Shown piece after piece: positions 51,097 to 63,461 of a DNA stretch of 64,000 nt. This stretch comes from Vesta saturnalis (taxonomy: Eukaryota > Arthropoda > Insecta > Coleoptera > Lampyridae). Below the pieces are notes generated by a model, which was not told the DNA's origin, made no database searches, and saw only the letters and a list, made by a program, of their open reading frames with translations. The position numbers were made by a program, and so were the translations under genes. Within the stretch, counting starts at the first letter, position 1, and every line of letters begins with the position of its first letter. The stretch spans positions 1,429,001-1,493,000 of the forward strand of contig JARFJB010000902.1 in assembly GCA_036346205.1 (NCBI GenBank), read 5' to 3'.

Positions 51097-51106
51097 TTAA
51101 AATAGA

Positions 51107-52369
51107 TTACATTTTCCAAAATTTGAGATCAGTACCAGCTCTGTGGGTACAATAGTTACCAAGATACAGCCCTCAAAAGATTGGCAATTTTTTCCAAAAA
51201 AGTGAAATGTTAAGAGTTTGTCAACTTTCGACCCCGAAATCGAGGATAATACTCATTTTACGGGTAACCTCACAGGAGGAGATGTTGCAGCGAATGTAAT
51301 TAGCTTTAATTTAAGCACATAACGACGTCTGTATGCCTCCATAGTTTGCTCACAATGCTAATGAATATAAAAAAAGGGAAAACTGCATTTTTCGCAAATT
51401 TGCTCTGTTGCTCACGGCGATTTGAGGATTATTTGAGTAATAGTGTAATCGTTTTAAATCAAAAGTTTTCCATTACCATACAAATCTTGTATAAGCATAA
51501 GACTTGGTGTGCATATTGATTAATACTTCCGGAATAAAAGTCATCGAAAGAAAACTTGTGCTATGGCCATCATATTGGAAAATGGCGCCCAAAAACCAAT
51601 TTTTTAGCCATAAAATGCAATATTTGGAAAACAAAAATTGACAATTCGTTAAAGAACCAGTCATTTTTTTTTGTGAACGGTTTCATAACAATAACATGAC
51701 TTTTCTCTTTGCATTTATATTTTCGGCGAATTTAGAAAGTTACACTGCTCATGCTTTAGTTGCATTTCGCTACCGTAATAAACTACTGAGTATAGTATCC
51801 ATGGCTTCTTTTATTGTATCGATTTTCTCCACGCTTCCACTGAGTGCGACACCACCATCACCCTTGTCAGGCATGAAAAGATTAAACTGTGGAGTTCCAT
51901 CCAGAAATACCCTCAACTCATCACCACAGCTCTGTATGTTCCCCTACTTCAATCCACCAAGCCACCTCAGATGCCAGAGTGAAGTGCCTAGTAGCTCTAT
52001 ATGGAGGAGACTACACTGAGGATATGCTCTACAGCCTGCTCTATAAATTTTTTGTGAAAACAGCCCCCTCGGTTAAGGTTGACATCGCCCGTTTGCCTCG
52101 AACCGAAGATGGTGCAACATTCTACCGAACTTACCACCAAGTTCAGATGTAATTGGGGGCGGAAAAAGATCCCACTCAATGAAGGCAAATCAGGGGCTCA
52201 TTCAAATAACAATGATACACGAAGTGGCACCCCCTCCCTTCCGAAATTTCTATCATGCGGGTGCAAGAAAGGCGTTTCCTTTCAAACTATCCTCAAACCT
52301 GAGGGCTGTATTTTGGTAACTATTGTAGCTACAGAGCTGGTACTGATCTCAAATTTTGGAAAATGTCAT
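51107..52369. mobile_element. Inverted-repeat element of uncertain class
   Basis: ACATTTTCCAAAATTTGAGA and TCAGTACCAGCTCTGT at 51107-51142, then CAATAGTTACCAARATACAG and CCCTCA, match in inverted orientation the stretch 52298-52369, giving terminal repeats of about 70 bases. The left end is only a few bases from the piggyBac-type element. Inside lies the coding relic at 51820-52290. No target duplication could be fixed. Confidence 0.55.
51820..52290 (+). pseudogene. TE-associated protein with 'HAxTGCDT' and CXC-like region, decayed
   Basis: Plus-strand fragments in shifting frames read FLHASTECDTTITLV, then LWSSIQKYPQLIT, CLVALYGGDYTEDMLYSLLY, ARLPRTEDGATFYRTYHQVQ, WGRKKIPLN-like and DTRSGTPSLPKFLSCGCKKG. 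I recall the order 'HALTGCDT ... LPPT..A...H..RVY.Q...W ... CxCxKGC' from a class of repetitive insect proteins ending in a tesmin/TSO1-like CXC domain. The Cys cluster here (SCGCKKG) is the start of that domain. The element class to which such proteins belong is not settled by this sequence. Stops and frameshifts are frequent. Confidence 0.45.
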
Positions 52370-52419
52370 CTTTTCTTCTTTTCATGTAAGTATACATTTG
52401 CACAGGGTAATTAACGTTT

Positions 52420-53765
52420 TATACTTTACATTTTGTTTTTTTGGTTATTATTTTATTGTATTGTTTATCGTTCATAATTTAATTTCGGCTCTAACAAACA
52501 GTAGCACTGCCTACTCGATGTGGTCCTGGCTCCGCTAACACATGTAGATCATGTTCATAAAGAGATTTTAGGAACACATCGTAAAATGTTGTACATCGTC
52601 TCGCGAGACACCCTATATATTTCCAACTTCGAATCTCTTGGGCTTTCACATCAATCACAATTCCCTCTTGCTTTTGCTTCTTGTTGTTTTGTCTAGTTCA
52701 ACTATCAAGAATTTATTGAATAAGACGTAAAAATGACCGATGTAGTTCCGACTAGAACCAATCTAATGTTGTTGTCCTTGCCACAAAGTCTTCTCATTTC
52801 TTTATATTTTTGGAGGTATAGGTTAGAGGTGTTGCATTCATAACACATTCTGATTTACAAAATACACTGAGCAAGTCTTCAAATGTGAGACATGCTTTTC
52901 TCAGATTTTTTTCAGGATTGGAATGACCTCTCCTCGCCGTGGTCCTGTAGGAGGTGAGAATGTTCAGTAGATCCCTTCAATCGTATTGTACTTTGCAACC
53001 TCATCTCAATGTATGGCTGCAAAAACACTATCAGAAACTCTTAATATTATAGCATTATCACTATAAACTGTTGATGATCAACTTTTTTAGGCTTTCAAGA
53101 AACTTTCACTTGATGACCATTTTATGATTTCTAACCGTCCTGTATACTGCACATGCAAAAATGGCTATTCATACTTTTTATTTGGTTTTTAAGTAAGATC
53201 TACACCGATGATGCTTTTTTCTACAACAGATTTCAGTGGTTTTCTTCAAAAAATCAGCCGGAGCATTTTCCACAGCGCCTGGGTGCCGGCTATCGGTTGG
53301 AAAATGCAAATATTGCAACTGCCCGGAACTGAAAAACCGTCACAAGAAACTACTTTAAAGACAGGACAGCGCAGGTCAGTAATGCAGCAAGAAGGCTAGT
53401 AGTAGGGTGGATGTTCACAAAAAAGTTGGGCCGGACAGGTTTAATGGAAGATGTTTTAAAACGGGGCTGTGGTCAGGATGTGCTAATTGGATAAGATTAT
53501 GACACTCTTTTAATCTCAACGGCCCAATAATATAAACACCTAAAGAAATAATCAAATTGCATAGAAGGTCGCTCGGAAACACGAATTTAAAACTAAAATT
53601 TAGGTTTACGAAACGGAAGTACAAAGCGGAAAATTAGACATTCGGAAAAATAGAATATTGTTAAGCGATCAATAGCCGTGGAGGCCACCGAAGCGCATCA
53701 AACCCTTTCTTCAGACGCCGTATTACGTTTTAAATATGATGTTGCCGTTAGGTTCTGCGTATCCG
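52420..53765. other. Spacer, no gene seen
   Basis: Scanned without a clear gene. CGTCTCGCGAGACACCCTATAT at about 52598-52619 contains a small palindrome. From about 53190 composition becomes more protein-like, leading into the RNase H relic, but no motif is readable before 53790. Confidence 0.4.
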
Positions 53766-53769
53766 GTGG

Positions 53770-54340
53770 ATGCGGCTTCCACTGTTGATTGTACTTTAAG
53801 AGAAAATGCAGTCTGGTTCTACACCGACGGTTGGGCATCGGAAACGGAAACAAGCATGGCAATTTAACGTGACGGAAGAGCCCGCAGCCACGAATGCATC
53901 CATTTTCAAGGCGAGCTGGTAGTAATCGCCGGAGCTCTAAAATACGTGCTGGGATACATTAGGAATGCTCCGGATGTAGCAATATCGACGAACAGCACTA
54001 CACGCTCTGACAAGCGTTTTCTGGTCTACCAAACTCGTGGCGGTGACATGGTAACGTTTACGTTAAGTGACGTCTCAGACATATTTAGTACTACAATGTG
54101 TGAAAGCCAGATAAAAGTGGGTAACTCTGTCGCAAGGGATGCAGCTACCGACAAAGATGTAAGAGCCATTTACGATAAGGCACTGATGGCACCGGTCACA
54201 AAGCTGCTAAAGAAAAGTACGCGGGGGAAGCAGCAAAGATATGTTAGCACGAACTCCGACCGACTAGCCTCCAAGTTCATATCGGACATCGAACATAGTT
54301 TATGTACCGTACTCAAGTTTTGCCCTTTTATAGTCTAGCT
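53770..54340 (+). pseudogene. Retrotransposon RNase H domain, decayed
   Basis: The plus-strand reading AVWFYTDGWASETETSMAI has the YTDG of the first catalytic Asp of RNase H. Then FQGELVVIAGALKYVLG matches the second motif (Glu in F.AEL.AI). Near 54115 KVGNSVARDAATDKDVRAIY matches the terminal 'GN..AD..A' motif with Asp changed. The order and spacing fit the RNase H of jockey/R1-type LINEs. One stop breaks the first part, and the frame 53946-54338 is open. The RT that should precede it is not recognisable here. Confidence 0.55.
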
Positions 54341-54344
54341 CATA

Positions 54345-57326
54345 ACGATTTAAGAACACGAGGCAAGATGATTGGCAGACATGAAGTTGGTCGAAGTGCG
54401 CTTGTGAAGGCCGAATACATGGGAAGAAGTACGCGACGGTTAACGAAATTAAATGCTGTACGGAACTAACGAGGTTTGCGAAACAAGTACAGAGGTTGAA
54501 ACTAAACAGTATTCGGGTAGTGAACCACGCCACACATTTTTACCAATGACTATTACTACCGATTGTGACTTTGTACTGACCGCGGCAAAAGCTACCGGAA
54601 GTGACACTTGCGGTACGCAAGTACCACTAAATCGCAAACACAATCTGGTGTTAGGGCAAAGCATCCCTGGGGTTAAGATGAAATCGATGGCGACCCTGTA
54701 ACTATGCTAAGGGTTTTCCGTTAGGACGTATTAGTGGAGCGTTAGTGATTCAATTGACATTAAGCGCTTATATGAATACAGCAGCAATGTGGGCACCGTC
54801 GATAAACCGGGTGGAGCGAATCGACGAGATAGAAAGTAGTACCTAAGTACCATCGGAGCAGCCACAGAGTTGAATGGACGTGAGAGAAACCGGTCTTTGT
54901 CGTTTTAGTTCGGTATCGAGAACCTTATTCGCGTGCAGGCGGCGTCCTTTTCGGCGATGAAGACAGCGTATTGTGTCACCGGAAAAGACGCGGTTTTTAT
55001 AAAGAGGGGCGAGGCCTTAACTGGCATACGGGAATTAACGTCGCTGACTGTATTTTGCAAACGTATATACTTAAGATTATTTTTTAGCGCGTGGGATTTA
55101 CTCTCGCACAGGTGCCGCAGTTCCAGAATCTCTGGACCTGGTGTTAAGTGTGCATGTGTTCCTTAACGTTAACATTAATGAGTTTACGCGATTACAGTTT
55201 TAATGCGCCTATGTCGTCAACGCAGACTCATACAATTTTCCTGTTAAGAATTAAACATTAGATGAATAATATCGCCTTTTAGTAAAGTTCATACCTACCT
55301 TGTCAATTGTAGTCATTTCTCATCAAAGCTCTTACATATGTAAATACTTCTAGGCCATTTCTTGAGCAACTTTCTCATAAACATTTACTTATGTGCTTAG
55401 TTTGTTAATTATTTGTGAAAAAAAGTTCAATGCAATGTTTATAATTATCAGATCACACAAAATTTTTTTTTTATTACAGACGTGCTAGATTTAAAATTTA
55501 ATTTTGAAAAATAAGAAAGAATGTTCTTAATAATTTTATTATTAATTTGCTGTTTCATCACAGAAAAGGTAGATAGTAATAAAATATTGCAGCTTACATT
55601 AATATTTCAAAGGATACGTTTCCCTTTTTTTTGACATATCATACCTTCTACTTGCATTTCAAAATTTATTCACGTCAGCTAAGATTAAACTTACTTGGTT
55701 TCCTTACAATCTCTTTCGTTAATATTCATCACGTGTACAAAGAGACTTGTATCATTTTTATAATAAATATTTTATTTATAAGTTCGAAATGGATATACTA
55801 CTATTTCGTATGGTTTTGTTATACTCTGGTTTGTATATTATTGCTGACAGTTTTATTGCGAATTGATGAAAACTAATGTTCCATCACGTATCATAAATAA
55901 TATCCAATCAAAGAGTGTCACGGATTAGTACCCACAATAATTTGTCATACTGTGCTATAAAATTATATTTTTAGCAAATTTTCAATCCATCAATGTATAT
56001 AGGGTAATGGAAACGTTCAATTTTATCAAAATGTGAGCTGTTATTTTATATAAGGTATAAATATGATCGATTCTATTAATAACATAATATAATAAAGTAC
56101 ATATGATACACAACTAAAGCAATTCAATATAGAACCAAGACATATAGTAATACAATTTACAACCAATTTAATATTAGTTGTTAATTTATAGATCATCTTT
56201 GGTAAAAGCCGAACAAATAAGCTTTGAGCTGTTAGAGGGGCAAATGAGGGAAAAGAACATGAGATACGATATAAGGATAGGCATAGATCGGTACAATCGG
56301 GAAAGAAAGTAGAACTGCATTTTCAACACTCGACTTGTTTATAGACAGTTATAATTTTGTGTTGACACAGAAATTAGAAATGAACATGTTAGAATGAAAT
56401 ATATTTCAAAATTCGTTTAGATCTTAATTTAATAAATAAACGATGCTTATTTATATTCACATAACATTCAAGGATATTAAGTACAGATAAAGGATTTGTT
56501 CTGTGTTGTCATTTAATTATCGGATTGTGGTAATAACTTTGCTTGAATGTACCATAAACAAGACAACCAGTTTACAGAATTTAAAATATCCACAGCATGT
56601 AAGGTTATTTTGACGCATCGTGTATATGCAGTATCTTGATAACGTAGGGAATATACTTTGAACGTAATTGAAATGAGTTTGCACGTACATTTTTTTTGTA
56701 TATGTAGAATGTAAATTTCTGTAAATGATACGCCAATGGAATTTTTAATGACGCATTAGATATCATATGAAAGAATATTTGAATGTTGTAGAAAGATTTT
56801 CATGTTGAAAACATTAAATAAGAATAAAACATAATGTTTGAGTAAATTCCTGCTGAGACGGCACTGGTAAAAGACTACCGGTTTGCCATTGGCCTTTTGC
56901 CGCTGTCTACAAAAGAATTTGGATTAAAGGAATGAATGAGATTGTGATATATTGATATTGTATTAATGGGTAGTAAGGAATATGTATGCATATTTTTGTT
57001 TGTAGAAATTTTGTAACATTACGCAATAACGGAAAATTGAATACGTGTTCAAGAATAAAGTTTTTAGATTGTGATGGAGTTGGTTAAATTGTGCGGAAAT
57101 AGATATCACCCGCATGAGAAATTTTCTTAGGACGTTGAGTTATGGTCTGAATAATATACAGAGTGATTACAATTACTAATAATGGCTTTTCCGGTGAGTT
57201 CTGAGTATGTTTGTAAGAAAATGCAAGATGGCTACATTTATTTCGCATCTTGTGCGTCTTGTTCCGTTTTCCGGACTTCGACGTGACAAGGAAACGCACG
57301 AAATACACGATTGTGATAGGTACACT
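54345..57326. other. Spacer, no gene seen
   Basis: 54345-55170 is less AT-rich and has open stretches (54453-54701 and 54933-55166) that may extend the retrotransposon relic, but no motif is recognised. 55180-57080 is AT-rich with no feature. Confidence 0.4.
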
Positions 57327-57820
57327 TTGATTTTGCCACGAAGAGATTGGAAGTATGGCGGGCAGAAGGAATAAAAGGGATAGTTTAGTAAGGGTGTGGG
57401 AGAGAATCGCTCGGTCAGAGCCTGAGTTAAGGCGGATCACGCGCGCGTTTTTCTTTTAAGAGACCTTAGAATGGTCCGTATAACGGGGATAAATCATACA
57501 TATCACAAATAAAAAGTTTAAGTGTGAATTGAAATGAAATAATAGTGCTTCCTTTCAAGAAACTTAGTAAATTTTGATATTGGCACGAAGAGATTGGCAG
57601 TATGGCGGGCAGAAGGAATAAAAGGGATAGTTTTATAAGGGTGTGGGAGAGAATCGCTCGGTCAGAGCTTGAGTTAAGACGGATCGCGCGCGCGTTTTTC
57701 TTTTAAGAGACCTTAGAATGGTCAGTATAACGGGGATAAATCATACATATCACAAATAAAAAGTTTACGTGTGAATTGAAAAGAAATAATAATGTTTCCT
57801 GTCAAGAAACTTAAAAAGTG
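57327..57820. repeat. Tandem duplication, period 247 bp, CpG-bearing
   Basis: CACGAAGAGATTGG at 57337 recurs at 57584, and GGATAAATCATACATATCAC recurs 247 bases on. Each copy includes GAGAATCGCTCGGTCAGAGC and a GCGCGCG run followed by TTTTTCTTTTAAGAGACC. Few differences separate the copies. This GC-rich block in AT-rich surroundings looks like a promoter or LTR fragment; no gene is attached that I can name. Confidence 0.9.
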
Positions 57821-57824
57821 CTAA

Positions 57825-58908
57825 AGCAGATTTAACAATAAAACAGCAAATATTCAGTTAAGTGTTTAGTAAGCACGTGATTCAATAATAAAGAAACCGA
57901 AAGTAACCCTTTAAGTAACATTAAAAGTGTGTTAATTAAGTTAGAGATTCGTGGTCATTATTGACATTGATTGTCGTATGTGTATAATCGATATTAATGT
58001 CAAATCGGTTGGATAAAGCAAATAATAATTCTATTATATAAGTGGAAGTAAACATTCTTTGTTGTGACGGACAGATCGCTTAGGTACTTATGCGTATTGC
58101 GCGTGAGTGAAGGACAGTTAGCTGCACTCGCGATTGTTACAGCCTAATGAATTAGCTGTTAAGGCTGTCTCTGTTTGGATAAGGAATTACCTACTGTAAT
58201 TTGTAAGAACTAGGTTAAGATTTTGTTAAAAGGATAAAAAGTGTGATTATCTTTTAAGAACTTCATCTGTTTACTGTGTTTAGAACATAAGGTTTGAGAA
58301 TTTTTAATCTACAAGAATTTTCGTGGTACTTTTCGAAACAATGTTGGTATGCATATTTATCTTTACGAATTCTTAAATATATATTCACTGATTAATTTAT
58401 TTTTGTTTATGTGTCAGCTGAGATAAAAATTTTAGCCTTAACATGTGTAAATTTACCTAATGGGTTACACCTATTAGTAATCGAATTAATCTTTGAATAT
58501 TTTCAGTTTAGTGATTGATCTGAAATTGCTTAATAAGCTAGATCTATTACAAAATTCAATTTTTTGAGGTATTTGACAGTCATTAAAATACATAACTCTG
58601 ATAACAGAATATCTTCATTAAGTATAATTTACTGATTTGAGGTATTACAATTCCAACCTATGTTTAAATACGATCTTTAAAAAGGAAGTACTTAGAAAAG
58701 ATAAAGATATTAGTTATGACTAAAGCACTGATCGTTATATTTTAAATTTTTCGGAAACTAACGAATATTTTTTATTTTGATTTTTCTAAATTGGGTAATA
58801 TTATTTGGTTCAGAATTTTAGAACAGTTAGAAATATAAATTTATATGTAGACGAGGACTACTTAGAAAGTATTCAAATTAACGTTTTATTACTTGAAATT
58901 TTCATATG
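57825..58908. other. AT-rich spacer, no gene seen
   Basis: No open frame of interest and no repeat noticed on either strand. Confidence 0.5.
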
Positions 58909-58910
58909 TA

Positions 58911-60659
58911 CAGGGTGGCCAACTAAGAATGCAAGGTACTGTATCGTAGAGGCTTGCGCAAAAAAAAGTTACTACTAAAACGGCCAATACAAAAACCTGG
59001 TAAATATTTTTAAATTTTTGAAATGGCCGCTAGGGGGCGTAACTACAGTCTTGAATTCAAAAAAGTGATGTTTCTGTGAATTCTGCTATATTAACGTAAT
59101 AAAAAATAACTGAGCATTAAAGTCGAAGATAATCTGAACTATTTTTGTTTGGCACTTTTTGACGTAGGTATCTATAAAAATAAAGTGGCGGGGGGTATTT
59201 AAAGGTTTCCTTAAATAACCCCCTGTATCTTCGAAACGGCTAAGCTGATTTTAACAAACTTGGGTGCATTGAAATGAGCTATTCTTGGGCTATAAATGTT
59301 ACAATATTTAAAGTTTTGATAGTTTTACATGTTGTCGCTAGAGGGATTTGTTCGACATTCCGACAGAAACGGTTAATTTTCGCAGAAAAATTAAATGCAT
59401 TGGTATGACTTTTTTTCATGAACAAGTAGCTAAATGATGCCTAAACAAGCTCGCGACAACCGCATTTCGATATATTGTTCCTAACCGAAAATATCGGCAA
59501 AAGAAAACTTTATACGAAAATCCCTTAAATTTTTATTTTTTTTAACCATATTTTTCTGGAATTGTTTCTATTATGTAAGTTGTAGCCCTAAAAAGGACCG
59601 ATTTAAAGGGGGAAGGTTTTTAATGCCCCCGTAAATGCTAGAAATGCTGACCATCACGCTCTATACATTGCTGAAGCCTCTCATGACTAGACAAAACTGC
59701 AGCTTCAATTTCGGCTCTCGGTATGTTACGTATTGCGTTACGAATCCGGTTTTTCATATCTTCTCTAGTAGTAAGTTCAGTTCGAAATACGATGTCCTTT
59801 AAGCGCCCCCATAAATAAAAATCGAGGCAGGTTAAGTCTGGCGATCGCGGAGGCCACGAAAACAGACTTTCTCTTCCAATCCACCGCTGTTGAAATACCG
59901 CATTAATATGCTCTCGCACATTAATAGCAAAATGTGCTGGGCAACCACCCAACTACAAAAACAATTTTTGCCTTGTTTCCATAGGCACATCTTCCAACGA
60001 CAACTAATTGACTATAGTCTATAGTTTAAATAAAATAAAAATTTAAGGGATTTTCGTATAAAGTTTTCTTTGGCCGATATTTTAGGTTAGGAACAAGATA
60101 TCGAGATGCGGTTTTCGCGAGCTTATTTAGGCATCATTTAGCTACTTGTTCATGAAAAAAAATTATACTAATTCATTTAATTTTTTTGCGAAAATTAACC
60201 GTTTCTGTCGGAATGTCGAACAAAGCCCTCTAGCGACGATATGTGAAACTAACAAAACTTCAATTATTTTAACATTTGTAGCCCAACAAAAGCTCTTTTC
60301 AACGCGCCCAAGTTTGTTAAAATCGGCTTAGCTGTTTCGAAGATACAGGGGGTTATTCAAGGAAACCTTCGAACACCCCCCACCACTTTATTTTTAGACA
60401 TACATCAAAAAGTGAGAAACCAAAAAAAGGTCAGATTATCCTCGACTTTAAAGATCAGTTACTTTTTTATTAGGTTAATGTAGCAGAATTCATAGAAACG
60501 TCACTTTTTTAGATTCAAGATTGCTAGCGGTTATTTCACAAACTTGAAAATATTTTTCAGGTTTTTTTATTCGCTGTTTTAGTAAACTTTTTTTGCGCAA
60601 GCCTCTACGATGGATAGTTTCCCAGATACAGTACCTCGCATTTTTAGTTTGCCACCCTG
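58911..60659. mobile_element. Deleted mariner-type element with about 650-bp inverted repeats (1749 bp)
   Basis: Left end CAGGGTGGCCAACTAAGAAT, right end the complement of CAGGGTGGCAAACTAAAAAT, with TA at 58909-58910 and 60660-60661. The arms (58911-59560 and 60020-60659) match over most of their length in inverted orientation, and the right arm also matches 340-970. The centre keeps only the transposase C-terminus. It belongs to the same family as the element at the left edge of the window. Confidence 0.9.
59638..59952 (-). pseudogene. Mariner-type transposase, C-terminal half
   Basis: Minus-strand frame of 104 codons: CPAHFAINVREHINAVFQQR, then LFSWPPRSPDLTCLDFYLWG with the third catalytic Asp, then RLKDIVF and a tail ending ERDGQHF. 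The FQQDG box with the second Asp, and everything before it, is deleted; the frame begins just after it. This is the C-terminal half of the DUF4817-family transposase whose N-terminal exon is seen at 2-301. Confidence 0.8.
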
Positions 60660-60663
60660 TACA

Positions 60664-62371
60664 GGGTGTGATCAATAAGCTTACAACGACCCGTGTACTG
60701 AGTAGGCTTCATCCTGTCTTCCACAGTCAAAGGAGGATTAATTTATCATCTCGCTTAAGACTATTTTAGAAAAAATTAAGATTGTGGTGGCGCTTAGAGA
60801 GAATTTTTCCTGGACTGAGCATTGTGAGTTGTAGATTTATGGTAAGCACTAGGTGTTTGAAACTACCTATCTATCATTTTACTAGTTATATCGCCCCGCC
60901 CATTTCCATTGTTGCTGGCTTGATAGGCCACTTACTTCGATAAGCCTGCACGACGCTTAGTGCTGTTTTGACGTGTAACAAGCGTTTGGTTAAGTAAATT
61001 ATTATGCAGAAAAACAATTAGGGAAAAACCTCGCATAAGAGATTCAATCAATTGCTGTTATATTTACCATTCCGTATTTACTCTTACTAATTACTTAATT
61101 TGGAAAATATTTAGACATACACGATCATTACTTCTGCATACTAATGAAATAACGAAAAAGAGAACACAAAATAAGCAGTAAAGGATGTCTGAGTAATTTC
61201 ATAACAATAAAAATAAATAAAACAGTCTTTAAGTATATGTTTTAGAGGCCCTAAGTTCGGAGAAACATTTTTACTCACACTTGGGTACAAATCCTACCAA
61301 CATTTCCCATCTTTATGCTAAATAAATTATTCGATTCGTTTCTTTTCATGTAATATAAGCATAAGCAATACAAGGTAGGTAAGGATTCTCTTTTTTTTTT
61401 CGCAGGTAGTTAGGTAAAACAGGAATTGAAGGGGAGCCACTGTCTTTGTGTAATTAAATTTTTATGAAACTAAACGCGCTTAGTATTTCTTTATTCCTAA
61501 AAAAGTCTGCATCTTCCTAATTCTCACTAACTCCTCTATCTCAAAATAACTATTAATAATCGTTTCACAATTCTTCCCATAACTAATGAGATTTACTTAT
61601 ATGTTACTACAACACGTTCCTCTCTGTTGAACTTAGGAGATCTTAAAAGGTATGCTTCCGGTTTCAGTTTAATTTCTAATTATAGAATCAGCCCCAGTAA
61701 TTGTTCCAGTCAACGAATACTACAAATCTAAAATTCTGTAATAAATTTGTTAAAACTTTTTATTGTCTGTTCTATAATATTTTCTAAGCTACATTTAAGA
61801 GATACTGTCAATAAATCATTTTTATATGAACCGTATTGTTTTGAAAGTAAACCCAGTGAACACGATCTTCTAATTTTACTCTTTTCCAGATACATGAAAG
61901 AATGGAATAATAATACTGTACATATCAAAGTTGTAGCTAAAATAAATCACTTGTAATTTCACATTAGAATCTACACAAAATAAGTCATAGAAGGAATGAG
62001 TAGAATACACAAAGTTAAAGTAAATGATAGCATGAAAATAGAATGTACTTGGTTAGAAAGATAAAGTAATACAATACTACTTCTGCTAATAGTCCTAAAC
62101 TTTATAAGAATAGTAAAAACTTCCCAGTTGATGTACAAAAATAGAGCTGATATATCGCGTAATCAGTTTTAAAGTTACTGTTTAGCTCATTTATTTATTT
62201 CGCCTGTAACTTATATTTAATTTATCTGAGAACGGTTAAGTTTTTATTTGGTTCGTAATTACGTACTGTAAATCGTTATTATACTGAAGTAAACGTAAAG
62301 TTTGGTCACTGTTCTAAAAAAGACATCAAAAGGTAAAGCTCTTTTCTGTGCAAGAATTGAAATACGTAACA
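60664..62371. other. AT-rich spacer, no gene seen
   Basis: The first bases repeat the element-end word CAGGGTGTGATCAATAAGC, perhaps another transposon end. Otherwise no gene or repeat was seen; the overlapping frames at 61728-61956 have no motif. Confidence 0.45.
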
Positions 62372-62744
62372 TACAGTGTGTCCCTAATTGGTGGGTAATG
62401 TATATCTCAGAAATAAATAAAATAAATACGTTAGGAATGTAATAGTCGTCGCACATTAACTCTAGCTGTGTAGTTTTTTTGTAAAATATTTAAAAATAAG
62501 TACAAAAAAGATCAAAGTTAGGTAAAACGAAACTTTCTATTGCAATTTGGCGAAGACCCCCAAAATTGGTGTATAAATATTCACATTTAGACCAAATGCT
62601 AACAAACACCCATATGCCATAGAATTTACCTCTTGATTCTCGTGTCAATCAATTTTTCCGAATGGTATATAATCAGCTGCAGTTCTTTCTTAGCGTTTCA
62701 AAAATATTAGTAAAGGCATTCCTGAAAAACATCTTCCAAATATT

Positions 62745-62915
62745 TTTTTCAACAAGACGGTGTCCCAGCCCATAATGTTTTGACAGTGAGCAATTATTTA
62801 GAAAACCGTTTCCCAAATCATTCCCAAATATTCGGTTCGGTGTTATGGCGACCAAAATCTCCAGAGCTGTCAATAGTGGATTTCTTCCTATAGAGTTTTC
62901 TGAAAAACATAATTT
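62745..62915 (+). pseudogene. Mariner-type transposase fragment (forward copy)
   Basis: The plus-strand reading PNIFFQQDGVPAHNVLTVSN carries the second catalytic Asp (QQDG). It is followed by YLENRFPNHSQIFGSVLWRP and KSPELSIVDFFL, where SPELSIVDFF stands at the third catalytic position (Asp replaced by Glu in the first place, a later Asp kept). A stop follows FFL. It is one arm of an inverted pair with the fragment at 62926-63120. Confidence 0.7.
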
Positions 62916-62925
62916 ATCAAAACCG

Positions 62926-63120
62926 TCATAATACCGAACCGAATGTTGCAACGCAACGATTTGGCAAAGGGTTTTCTAAGTAATTCGTGACTGCTAAAGC
63001 ATTATGGGCCGGGGTACCGTCTTGTTGAAAAAAAATATTTGGAGGATGTTTTTCAGGAATGTCTATATTTATAGTTTTGAAAGGCTGAGAAAGAACTGCA
63101 GCAGATGGTTTCCAAGTCAA
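62926..63120 (-). pseudogene. Mariner-type transposase fragment (inverted copy)
   Basis: Minus-strand frame reading IDIPEKHPPNIFFQQDGTPA and HNALAVTNYLENPLPNRCV, followed by TFGSVL. It covers the same segment as the forward copy at 62745-62915, with about 190 bases shared in inverted orientation. It is truncated before the third catalytic residue by the junction at about 62926. Confidence 0.7.
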
Positions 63121-63461
63121 CTATTGTTCCTATTTAAAAAAAAATGCAAGTTTATATTATTATTCAAAAACCGCACCCCCTAGAAAAATTCCAAGCACGC
63201 CACTGAATTCGGCGTTTCGCAATAGATAAATACCGTTGACGAAATATATTAGTATAATAGTATTAAGCCAGATATAAGACCTTGAAAAAAGTGTAGAAAT
63301 ATCGACGTTTGGCTATAAGTCGAAAACAAAAGAAGATACTAAATTTCCATGCAACCGAGATCAACAAAGTAGTACGTGAATGTAAAAACTGCAAACTTCT
63401 ATCTTTGAAAATAAAGATATCCTTAAAAACAACTAAAACAATGAAATCGGGACACACTGTA

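Larger units (their letters stand above)
62374..63459. mobile_element. Mariner-type element (1086 bp) with inverted transposase copies
   Basis: The ends are CAGTGTGTCCCTAATT and the complement of CAGTGTGTCCCGATTT, flanked by TA at 62372-62373 and 63460-63461. The match is limited to about 11 bases, so the ends are short or eroded. Inside, 62675-62870 and 62930-63115 are inverted copies of one transposase segment. Confidence 0.65.

Noticed and set aside
54453..55166. Open frames after the RNase H relic
   Set aside because: No recognisable motif; codon composition is only weakly protein-like, so no gene was called.
57084..57440. 118-codon minus-strand frame
   Set aside because: It lies over the first copy of the 247-bp duplication, is not kept in the second copy and has no motif.
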